Of a DNA stretch of 20,012 bases, positions 5,897-12,545 are shown in pieces. The stretch is from Pusillimonas sp035515275 (GTDB lineage Bacteria; Pseudomonadota; Gammaproteobacteria; Burkholderiales; Burkholderiaceae_B). The stretch's first letter is position 1, and each line of letters opens with the position of its first letter. Location of the stretch: positions 1-20,012 of the forward strand of contig NZ_DATJBQ010000035.1 of assembly GCF_035515275.1 (NCBI RefSeq), given 5' to 3'. The position numbers and the translations under genes are program-made. The notes under the pieces are model-generated. The model searched no databases, had not been told where the DNA came from, and was given only the letters and a program-made list of their open reading frames with translations.

Positions 5897-7102
5897 ATGA
5901 CTAAACATGCTTTCATTTGCGACGCCATCCGCACACCTTTCGGCCGTTATGGCGGCTCGCTGTCGTCGGTGCGTACCGACGACCTGGGCGCAGTGCCCAT
6001 CAAGGCACTGATCCAGCGCAATCCCAACGTCGACTGGAGCCTGCTCGACGACGTGCTCTACGGTTGCGCCAACCAGGCCGGCGAAGACAACCGTAACGTT
6101 GCGCGTATGGCTGCATTGCTGGCGGGCCTGCCCGTCAGCGTGCCCGGTGGCACCATCAACCGCCTCTGCGGTTCGGGGCTTGACGCCGTGGGCAGCGCTG
6201 CTCGCGCCATCCGTGCCGGCGATGTTGGATTCGTGCTGGCAGGCGGCGTCGAAAGCATGAGTCGTGCCCCCTTTGTCATGGGCAAGGCTGACACCGCTTT
6301 CTCTCGCAAGGCTTCCATCGAAGACACCACCATCGGCTGGCGCTTCGTGAACAAGCTCATGAAAGAAAAGTACGGCGTCGACTCGATGCCTGAAACGGCC
6401 GAAAACGTTGCCGACCAGTTCAAGGTTTCTCGCCAGGATCAAGACGCTTTTGCCCTGGCCAGCCAAAACAAGGCCGCTGCTGCTCAGCAGGGCGGCCTGT
6501 TGGCTGAAGAAATCACGCCGGTCGTCATCCCGCAGCGCAAGGGCGACCCGGTTGTGGTCGATACCGACGAACACCCTCGCCAGACCACGCTCGAGGCGCT
6601 GGCCAAGCTCAAGCCTATCGTTCGTCCCGACGGCACCGTTACTGCGGGCAATGCTTCGGGCGTGAACGACGGTGCTTGCGCCATGCTGGTGGCCAGCGAA
6701 GAGGTGGCCAAGCAGCAAGGCCTTACGCCGCGGGCGCGAATCGTCGCCATGGCCTCCGCGGGCGTCGAGCCGCGCATCATGGGTATCGGCCCCGCACCGG
6801 CTTCTGAAAAAGCCTTGGCGCTGGCAGGCCTTACCATCGACCAGATCGACATCATCGAGCTCAACGAAGCCTTTGCCTCGCAGGGTTTGGCGGTGCTGCG
6901 CATGCTGGGTGTGGCCGACGACGATCCGCGCGTCAACCCGTACGGCGGTGCCATTGCACTGGGCCACCCGTTGGGTGCCAGCGGTGCGCGCCTGGCCATA
7001 ACGGCCGTCAATCAGTTGCACCGTACCGGTGGTCGGTATGCGCTGTGCACCATGTGTATCGGCGTCGGTCAGGGTATTGCGGTCATTCTTGAGCGCGTTT
7101 GA
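5897..7102 (+). CDS. pcaF: Beta-ketoadipyl-CoA thiolase (3-oxoadipyl-CoA thiolase)
   Basis: The enzyme cleaves 3-oxoadipyl-CoA with CoA into succinyl-CoA and acetyl-CoA, the last step of the beta-ketoadipate pathway for aromatic compounds; the phenylacetate pathway uses a close relative. All thiolase catalytic residues are present: C91 (NRLCGSG), H357 (GGAIALGHPLG) and C387 (MCIGVGQG). The 401-residue length and stretches such as CANQAGEDNRNVARMA (57-72), GGVESMSRAPFVMGKA and TIGWRF are typical of PcaF rather than general acetyl-CoA acetyltransferase. The ribosome site before the ATG is weak. No other pca or paa gene is in the window, so the gene stands alone beside sodB, and its physiological substrate is inferred from similarity only. 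It ends before a strong terminator. Confidence 0.88.
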   Translation: MTKHAFICDAIRTPFGRYGGSLSSVRTDDLGAVPIKALIQRNPNVDWSLLDDVLYGCANQAGEDNRNVARMAALLAGLPVSVPGGTINRLCGSGLDAVGSAARAIRAGDVGFVLAGGVESMSRAPFVMGKADTAFSRKASIEDTTIGWRFVNKLMKEKYGVDSMPETAENVADQFKVSRQDQDAFALASQNKAAAAQQGGLLAEEITPVVIPQRKGDPVVVDTDEHPRQTTLEALAKLKPIVRPDGTVTAGNASGVNDGACAMLVASEEVAKQQGLTPRARIVAMASAGVEPRIMGIGPAPASEKALALAGLTIDQIDIIELNEAFASQGLAVLRMLGVADDDPRVNPYGGAIALGHPLGASGARLAITAVNQLHRTGGRYALCTMCIGVGQGIAVILERV

Positions 7103-7146
7103 TCCCCCCTGCTGCTTCAAAGTGGTAGGCCGCCCAAGGCTGTAGG

Positions 7147-7184
7147 AAAAAAGCACAGCGATTAATTAAAAGCTGTGCTTTTTT
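7147..7184. terminator. Bidirectional intrinsic terminator
   Basis: Arms GCACAGC (7153-7159) and GCTGTGC (7172-7178) flank a 12-base loop. Six A precede the left arm and eight T follow the right arm (7179-7186), so a U-tract is made on both strands. It sits between the thiolase gene (plus) and the DUF192 gene (minus), which converge, and can end both transcripts. Confidence 0.85.
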
Positions 7185-7234
7185 TTGCGGGGTGTCTTTG
7201 CCTGTAGCCCCCTGCGGTGGGTGGGTCGCCCGTT

Positions 7235-7756
7235 CTACGGTTGCGGCAACCCCTTTACGACTTGTCCGGACTCAATGCCATACCCTAAAAACCAGCCCTG
7301 TTGCATTTCCAGGGCGTAGCGCATGGGACGATCAGGGCAGTGATTTGCCTCGGTGTGCGGCTGCATGTTGCGCAGGTTGATAATGACCCCGGCAGCGTCG
7401 ATAAATGCAATGGTCAGTGGTAAAGGGGTGTTCTTCATCCAGAAGCACTGGGTTGTGTCTTGTTCAAATACGAACAGCATGCCGTGGTCGGGTGGCAGGT
7501 GCTCGCGAAACATCAGCCCGCGGTTGCGCGCGGCCTGCGTGGCGGCAATTTCAACCTGAGCACGGGCGTCTCCCATGGTTAATGTGGTGGTGGGCAGGAG
7601 CGCGCCTTGTGCCAGTGGCGATGCCGGGATGACACTTGCCAGCAACACGATCAGCGCAGCAAGGCTCCGTCGAAGTGTTGCGGCGAGGTTGGCTTGAGGC
7701 GGTGGTAAACGAAAAAAGAGGCCAAAGGGCCTCTTTTTATTGGGACTCTTGAACAT
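7235..7756 (-). CDS. DUF192 family secreted protein
   Basis: This is a member of the DUF192 family (PF02643), whose function is not established. The 173-residue product has a long basic start, then a hydrophobic signal segment (about 31-48, SLAALIVLLASVIPASPLAQG) typical of a Sec signal peptide, so the mature protein is probably periplasmic. The DUF192 domain covers about 58-170, with RNRGLMFREHLPPDHGMLFVF (about 77-97), FWMKNTPLPLTIAFID (about 104-119) and a C-terminal GYGIESGQVV. The ATG at 7756-7754 has no visible Shine-Dalgarno, and the csp terminator falls inside codons about 7-15. The next in-frame start codons, at about residues 37-38, lie inside the signal segment and would destroy it, so the upstream ATG is kept. 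It lies downstream of csp. Confidence 0.82.
   Translation of the reverse strand: MFKSPNKKRPFGLFFRLPPPQANLAATLRRSLAALIVLLASVIPASPLAQGALLPTTTLTMGDARAQVEIAATQAARNRGLMFREHLPPDHGMLFVFEQDTTQCFWMKNTPLPLTIAFIDAAGVIINLRNMQPHTEANHCPDRPMRYALEMQQGWFLGYGIESGQVVKGLPQP
7713..7738 (-). terminator. Intrinsic terminator of the cold-shock gene
   Basis: On the minus strand AAAAAGAGGCC-CTTT-GGCCTCTTTTT forms an 11-pair stem with a four-base loop, and the T run continues to 7712. It begins 47 bases after the csp stop codon. It also lies inside the annotated start of the DUF192 gene, encoding residues about 7-15. The A-tract side means it could also act weakly on the plus strand. Confidence 0.85.
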
Positions 7757-7784
7757 CGATGGTGTATTTAAAATAAGGTATAGA

Positions 7785-8030
7785 TTACGAGGCAGCGGTG
7801 ATGTTCAGGGCTTGCTTGCCTTTGGGCCCCTGGGCGATTTCGAATGCGACCTTTTGACCTTCTTTGAGGGTTTTGAAGCCGTTCATCTGGATGGAAGAAA
7901 AGTGCGCGAATAGATCTTCGCCGCCGTTGTCCGGTGTAATGAAACCAAAACCTTTGGCATCGTTGAACCACTTGACGGTTCCGGTCAGCTTTTGGGTATC
8001 CTCGGTAGAGGGGGTGCTTAATTCAGACAT
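7785..8030 (-). CDS. Cold-shock domain protein (CspA family)
   Basis: Small cold-shock proteins bind single-stranded RNA and DNA and melt RNA secondary structure. The 81-residue product carries the cold-shock domain from about residue 15: GTVKWFNDAKGFGFI (17-31) contains RNP1 (KGFGFI), and DLFAHFSSI (39-47) contains RNP2. It has an extra N-terminal tail of about 13 residues rich in Ser, Thr and Glu, whereas CspA-type proteins are usually 67-70 residues. The ATG at 8030-8028 was chosen because GAGAGG (8039-8044) lies eight bases upstream; the longer open frame to 8141 has no such site and no similarity. A strong terminator follows. Which paralogue it is (cspA, cspC, cspE and so on) cannot be decided here. 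Confidence 0.94.
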   Translation of the reverse strand: MSELSTPSTEDTQKLTGTVKWFNDAKGFGFITPDNGGEDLFAHFSSIQMNGFKTLKEGQKVAFEIAQGPKGKQALNITAAS

Positions 8031-8213
8031 GCGTACTGCCTCTCGACTATAGTGTTGGGTTGAACCTGACAGCAAGAACCTGATCTCGGTCCATTGGATT
8101 CTGGGGTTAAGTTTTATGGTGTGATCAAATAGCTGTAACACTCAGAATATTAGGATAATGCGCAACTTGGCGTGTCACAGTCAACTATGGTAATTACTTA
8201 GTTTTAAGCAATC

Positions 8214-8537
8214 ATGGCAATCGATACCGACATTCGCCGCGATACGGTTCTCGATCGCGAACACAGCAAAGTGGCTCCACCTCCCATGTATCAGGTGGTC
8301 ATGCTTAACGACGACTACACGCCCATGGAGTTCGTCGTGGCCGTTCTACGGCGGGTGTTCGGCAAGACCGAAGAAGAAGCCGGCCACATCATGCTCAAGG
8401 TGCACCACGAAGGTCGCGGTGTTTGCGGGGTGTATCCGCGCGACATCGCAGCCACCCGCATCGAAATGGTCATGCAACTGGCTCAGGCGCGCCAGCACCC
8501 CTTGCAATGCATCATGGAACCCGCCCCCGACGCCTGA
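8214..8537 (+). CDS. clpS: ATP-dependent Clp protease adaptor protein ClpS
   Basis: ClpS recognises N-degron substrates (proteins starting with Leu, Phe, Tyr or Trp) and delivers them to ClpAP. The 107 residues match the family. The substrate pocket is intact: N32-D33-D34 in VMLNDDYTPMEFV and H64 in IMLKVHHEG, the counterparts of N34/D35/D36/H66 in E. coli. A flexible N-terminal tail of about 22 residues, needed for delivery to ClpA, is present. The ATG has no strong Shine-Dalgarno. The clpA gene follows 316 bases later on the same strand. Csp is divergent, and the 183 bases between the two genes must hold both promoters; I could not assign either with confidence. Confidence 0.97.
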   Translation: MAIDTDIRRDTVLDREHSKVAPPPMYQVVMLNDDYTPMEFVVAVLRRVFGKTEEEAGHIMLKVHHEGRGVCGVYPRDIAATRIEMVMQLAQARQHPLQCIMEPAPDA

Positions 8538-8853
8538 TCGTCCAGACTTCCGTTTCAACCCTGGCGTGCATACGCTTTTTGTCGGTAACGGCGCGTCGCA
8601 TGGCTTGTGGCGCAGACGGCACAAGCCATGCGACGCGCCGAATCTATTTTTAAACCTCTTCGAGTACGGGTATAGTTAGAGGTAAGTAATTTGATATGCA
8701 ATGCAAGAAGTTTGCTGGTTCCAAAGCCCATTTCGTCTGATGATTCGGTTGCCGTACGGAACCCCTGACAATCATCAGGGTCTGACTAAATAACGGCCAC
8801 GCAGTCATGGAACCATCGAATGCTTGTCCGCTTCGTAATGCAATGGAGGAAGC
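8538..8853 (+). other. clpS-clpA intergenic region (316 bases)
   Basis: No gene is supported here. It contains a perfect 21-base inverted repeat (8589-8640) followed by a short T run, a -10-like TATAGT at 8671-8676 with a poor -35 (TTTTAA, 8648-8653), a small hairpin CCCTGA-CAATCA-TCAGGG (8763-8780), and the clpA ribosome binding site GGAGG (8845-8849). The layout suggests that most clpS transcripts end here and that clpA has its own promoter, but this is inference. Confidence 0.6.
8589..8651 (+). terminator. Perfect 21-bp hairpin after clpS, likely terminator
   Basis: The arms 8589-8609 and 8620-8640 are exact reverse complements over all 21 positions, with a 10-base loop (8610-8619). The right arm is followed by AATCTATTTTT (8641-8651), an interrupted T run. 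The stem is much longer than a usual intrinsic terminator and has no A/T at its base. It may be a terminator or processing hairpin for clpS, or a small palindromic repeat of the REP kind; I saw no second copy in this window. Confidence 0.6.
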
Positions 8854-11172
8854 GTGATCTCTGAAGAACTTGAAGTCAGCCTGCACATGGCCTTTGTCGA
8901 GGCCCGCACCGCCAGACATGAATTTATCACTGTGGAACACCTGCTGCTTTCCTTGCTAGACAACGCAGCAGCGGTAGAGGTGTTGCGCGCTTGTTCGGCC
9001 AACATCGAAGCTTTGCGCCAGGATCTGCGCAAATTCATCTCCGAGAACACCCCCGTGTTTCCCGGCGAAGACGAAGTCGACACTCAGCCCACATTGGGTT
9101 TTCAGCGCGTCATTCAGCGCGCCATCATGCACGTGTCCTCGGGCAACTCAAATAAAAATACCGTCACCGGCGCCAACGTGCTGGTGGCCATGTATGGCGA
9201 GAAAGACTCGCACGCGGTCTATTATTTGCTGCAGCAGGGGGTAACCCGGCTGGACGTGGTCAACTTTTTGTCGCATGGTATTACCAAAGCGCCCGAAGAG
9301 CCGCCCGCCGAGCCGGTCAAGCAAGCGGCGCCCGAAGCCGAACACAAATCCGACCAGCAAAAATCGCCATTGGAACTTTACGCTACCGATCTCAATGCCG
9401 AAGCGCGCCAGGGCCGCATCGACCCACTCATCGGGCGCGAGCTCGAGGTCGAGCGTGTCATTCAGGTGTTGTGTCGCCGCCGTAAAAACAACCCCTTGCT
9501 GGTGGGCGAGGCCGGCGTGGGTAAAACAGCCATCGCCGAAGGCCTGGCCTGGCGCATTACCAAGGGCGAGGTGCCCGACATCCTGGCCGACGCCGAAGTC
9601 TATGCGCTCGATATGGGCGCCTTGCTGGCCGGCACCAAGTATCGGGGCGATTTCGAACAGCGCCTCAAGGCGGTGCTCAAGTCGCTCAAAGACAATCGCA
9701 ATGCCATTTTGTTCATCGACGAAATCCACACGCTTATCGGAGCCGGTTCGGCATCCGGCGGCACGCTCGATGCTTCCAACCTGCTGAAGCCGGCGCTTTC
9801 GTCGGGTCAGCTCAAGTGCCTGGGAGCAACCACTTACAACGAGTATCGCGGTATCTTCGAGAAAGACCACGCGCTGTCGCGACGCTTTCAGAAAATCGAC
9901 GTCGCCGAGCCTACCGTTCAGCAGACCATACAGATATTGCGGGGTCTCAAGGGTCACTTCGAAGCACACCACGGCGTGCGCTATTCAAGTGCGGCCATCA
10001 CCGCCGCGGCCGAACTGGCTGCGCGGCACATCAACGACCGCTTCCTTCCCGACAAGGCCATCGACGTCATCGACGAGGCCGGCGCAGCTCAACGGTTGCT
10101 GCCGCGTTCGCGCCAGAAAAAGGTCATCGGCAAAGGCGAGATCGAAGCCACGGTTGCCAAGATCGCACGTATTCCGCCGCAAAGCGTCTCGAACGACGAC
10201 CGCAACAAGCTGGCCACGCTCGAGCGCGACCTGAAAACTGTCGTGTTCGGCCAGGATGCCGCCATCGAGGCCCTGGCCGCGTCCATCAAAATGGCGCGTT
10301 CCGGCCTGGGCCGACCCGACAAGCCCATTGGTTCGTTCCTGTTTTCCGGCCCCACTGGCGTGGGCAAAACCGAGGTCGCCCGCCAGTTGGCCTTTACCTT
10401 GGGTGTCGAGCTGCTTCGCTTCGATATGTCCGAATACATGGAGCGCCACGCAGTGTCGCGACTTATTGGTGCGCCTCCGGGGTATGTCGGCTTTGACCAG
10501 GGCGGTCTGCTTACCGAAGCAGTCAGCAAGCAACCGCATTGTGTGCTGCTGCTCGACGAAATCGAAAAAGCGCACCCCGATGTCTACAATATCTTGCTGC
10601 AGGTCATGGACCATGGCACGCTTACCGACAACAACGGGCGCAAGGCCGACTTCCGCAACGTCATCATCATCATGACAACCAACGCCGGAGCCGAAGCGCT
10701 TAATCGCACCACCATTGGTTTTGCGGCACCGGCCAAAACCGGCGACGAAATGGCCGACATCAAGCGCATGTTCACGCCCGAGTTCCGTAACCGGCTCGAC
10801 GCCATCATTGGCTTTACGCCGCTGTCGCGCGAGGTCATCTTGCGGGTGGTCGACAAGTTCCTCATGCAGCTCGAAGACCAGCTCCACGAAAAGCGCGTCG
10901 AGGTCGTGTTCTCGCAAGAACTGCGCGATTACCTGGCCAAGCAAGGGTTCGACCCGCTTATGGGGGCAAGGCCCATGCAGCGTCTCATCCAGGACACCAT
11001 CCGCAGGGCCTTGGCCGACGAGCTTCTGTTTGGCCGTTTGGCCGATGGGGGGCATGTCCAGGTCGATCTCGACGATCAAAATAAGGTTGTGCTCGACATT
11101 ATCGACAAAGACAAATTGCCCAAGCTCAAGCAACGCCCGCCAATCGACTCAGAAGCCGAGCTCATTGATTAG
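8854..11172 (+). CDS. clpA: ATP-dependent Clp protease ATP-binding subunit ClpA
   Basis: ClpA is the hexameric unfoldase that threads substrates into the ClpP peptidase. The 772 residues (E. coli 758) show the N domain (1 to about 145, binding site for ClpS), a linker, and two AAA+ modules. Module one has Walker A GEAGVGKT (218-225) and Walker B ILFIDEIH with D289/E290. Module two has Walker A GPTGVGKT (499-506) and Walker B LLLDEIEKAH with D568/E569. The ClpP-docking loop is IGF at 621-623, a form of the IG(F/L) tripeptide. The GTG start at 8854 follows GGAGG (8845-8849) by four bases and gives the expected ISEELEVSLHMAF N-terminus. The clpP gene is not in the window. Confidence 0.98.
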   Translation: MISEELEVSLHMAFVEARTARHEFITVEHLLLSLLDNAAAVEVLRACSANIEALRQDLRKFISENTPVFPGEDEVDTQPTLGFQRVIQRAIMHVSSGNSNKNTVTGANVLVAMYGEKDSHAVYYLLQQGVTRLDVVNFLSHGITKAPEEPPAEPVKQAAPEAEHKSDQQKSPLELYATDLNAEARQGRIDPLIGRELEVERVIQVLCRRRKNNPLLVGEAGVGKTAIAEGLAWRITKGEVPDILADAEVYALDMGALLAGTKYRGDFEQRLKAVLKSLKDNRNAILFIDEIHTLIGAGSASGGTLDASNLLKPALSSGQLKCLGATTYNEYRGIFEKDHALSRRFQKIDVAEPTVQQTIQILRGLKGHFEAHHGVRYSSAAITAAAELAARHINDRFLPDKAIDVIDEAGAAQRLLPRSRQKKVIGKGEIEATVAKIARIPPQSVSNDDRNKLATLERDLKTVVFGQDAAIEALAASIKMARSGLGRPDKPIGSFLFSGPTGVGKTEVARQLAFTLGVELLRFDMSEYMERHAVSRLIGAPPGYVGFDQGGLLTEAVSKQPHCVLLLDEIEKAHPDVYNILLQVMDHGTLTDNNGRKADFRNVIIIMTTNAGAEALNRTTIGFAAPAKTGDEMADIKRMFTPEFRNRLDAIIGFTPLSREVILRVVDKFLMQLEDQLHEKRVEVVFSQELRDYLAKQGFDPLMGARPMQRLIQDTIRRALADELLFGRLADGGHVQVDLDDQNKVVLDIIDKDKLPKLKQRPPIDSEAELID

Positions 11173-11184
11173 GCTTGCACACGG

Positions 11185-11220
11185 GCCCGGCGCGGGCGGC
11201 GCCGGGGCACCCCGAAGGGG
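11185..11220 (+). promoter_or_regulatory. GC-rich hairpins over the pqiA ribosome binding site
   Basis: In the short clpA-pqiA gap GCCCG-GCG-CGGGC (11185-11197) and CCCC-GAA-GGGG (11210-11220) can both form stems. The right arm of the second overlaps the likely Shine-Dalgarno AAGGGG (11215-11220) of the GTG start at 11226. A competing pairing, GGGG (11204-11207) with CCCC (11210-11213), would free it, but its loop of two bases is too small for a stable hairpin. Possible translational control; low certainty. Confidence 0.3.
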
Positions 11221-11225
11221 CTGAC

Positions 11226-12545
11226 GTGTCAAGCCCGCTGGTTTCTTGCCGTCATTGCGACCACCTTCATTGGCGCCCGCCTATCCAGGCAGGCGCCATT
11301 GCCTCTTGCAGGCGTTGCGGCTTTGTTCTGTACCGTCAAAGCGGCCTTACCCTGAATCAATGGACGGCCCTGACTATTACCGCCGTCATTGTGTTCGCCG
11401 TAGCCAATTACTTTCCCATTGCCGTGCTTAACGTGCAAGGGGTTACCGTAAACGCCACATTGCCTCATGCGCTCTGGGTCACGTGGCAGCAAGGACACAC
11501 CGCCATCGCCTTGATTACGGCCCTGTTCGTTTTTGCATTTCCATTGGGGCAGATGCTTTTTTTGTACTGGGCGCTGCGAGCCATTGCGACGGGCCGACTA
11601 CCCGCTGATTTCAGGTGGGGCATGCGCATGCTTAACCTGCTTGCGCCCTGGAGCATGCTGACCGTTTTACTGCTCTCGATTCTGGTAGCCATGGTCAAGC
11701 TGGTCGATATAGCCACGGTTCAGTTTGGCCCAGGGTTGTGGGCTTTTGGCGCATCGGCCTTTTTTATCACCGCGCTCGGGCGCGTTTCGGCACAGCGTTT
11801 ATGGCGTTATGCCGAGGACGCGCATTTGGTGGAACGTTCGGGCCATGGCCTGCAACACCACCTGCCCCACGCTACTTGTCGTGCCTGTGGCTTTGTCCAG
11901 AACTTGCCGCAAGGCGCAGAACGAACCGAGTGTCGTCGCTGCAGCGCAGCGGTTTATCGGCGCAAGCCGGCGTCGTACTCATATACCTGGGCCTTTGTCA
12001 TTGCAGCCGCCGTGTTGTACTTGCCGGCCAATATCTTGCCGGTCATGCACGTGCAGGTTCCTACCGGCACCACACCTCATACCATATTGGGCGGCGTGGT
12101 CGAGTTCTGGCGCCTGGGCTCATGGGACCTGGCCATTATCGTTTTCGTGGCCAGCGTCGTTGTGCCCATGACCAAACTACTGGCCCTATCGTTGCTGATG
12201 ATCCGGCGTCAATGGCGAGGCAGGAACTTGCAGCGCCAACGCACCAGGCTCTATGAGCTGGTTGAATTTGTCGGGCAGTGGTCGATGCTGGACGTGTTCG
12301 TGGTGGTATTGCTGTCTTCCATGGCGAATTTTCCCGGTTTTTCTCAGGTCACGGCCGGAGGCGGTGCGCTGGCTTTTGCGGCGGTGGTCATTCTGACCAT
12401 CTTTGCTGCAATGAGCTATGATCCCCGACTGGGTTGGGACGCCGACCCAGAGCACAACCCGCCGGCGGTCGAGCCCTCAATACAAAGCCACGACACGGAA
12501 TCGGCCGATGCCGGCAACGGCGGCATAAACAGGAACCACGGATGA
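11226..12545 (+). CDS. pqiA: PqiA family integral membrane protein (paraquat-inducible protein A)
   Basis: PqiA is the inner-membrane component of the Pqi system, which with PqiB and PqiC helps lipid traffic between inner and outer membrane. The 439-residue protein has two repeats, each a cysteine-rich zinc-ribbon-like module followed by a membrane part. Repeat one has C8-x2-C11 and C28-x2-C31; repeat two has CRACGF and CRRCSA (about 219-242). Each is followed by about four hydrophobic spans (around 50-190 and 255-405). The GTG start at 11226 is preferred over a TTG at 11175: it has AAGGGG five bases upstream, and family similarity starts at the first cysteines. The stop overlaps the pqiB start (ATGA). 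It lies 53 bases after clpA. E. coli PqiA is 417 residues. Confidence 0.93.
   Translation: MSSPLVSCRHCDHLHWRPPIQAGAIASCRRCGFVLYRQSGLTLNQWTALTITAVIVFAVANYFPIAVLNVQGVTVNATLPHALWVTWQQGHTAIALITALFVFAFPLGQMLFLYWALRAIATGRLPADFRWGMRMLNLLAPWSMLTVLLLSILVAMVKLVDIATVQFGPGLWAFGASAFFITALGRVSAQRLWRYAEDAHLVERSGHGLQHHLPHATCRACGFVQNLPQGAERTECRRCSAAVYRRKPASYSYTWAFVIAAAVLYLPANILPVMHVQVPTGTTPHTILGGVVEFWRLGSWDLAIIVFVASVVVPMTKLLALSLLMIRRQWRGRNLQRQRTRLYELVEFVGQWSMLDVFVVVLLSSMANFPGFSQVTAGGGALAFAAVVILTIFAAMSYDPRLGWDADPEHNPPAVEPSIQSHDTESADAGNGGINRNHG

Noticed and set aside
5195..7156. A 653-codon open frame on the minus strand across the sodB-thiolase region
   Set aside because: It runs antisense to two well-supported genes in the frame where GC-rich codon bias suppresses stops, crosses the bidirectional terminator, and shows no recognisable domain; composition is low-quality (rich in Gly, Asp, His, Arg).
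8650..8940. 96-codon minus-strand frame over the clpS-clpA gap and clpA start
   Set aside because: It overlaps the start of clpA, has no recognisable domain and no supporting ribosome site.
9148..11133. Two long minus-strand frames (274 and 382 codons) antisense to clpA
   Set aside because: Both lie in the same frame opposite clpA and mirror its codon bias. The plus-strand gene has every ClpA motif.
11175..11225. Upstream TTG start for pqiA adding 17 residues
   Set aside because: No Shine-Dalgarno before the TTG, the extra residues are Gly/Ala/Pro-rich without similarity, and the GTG at 11226 has AAGGGG five bases upstream.
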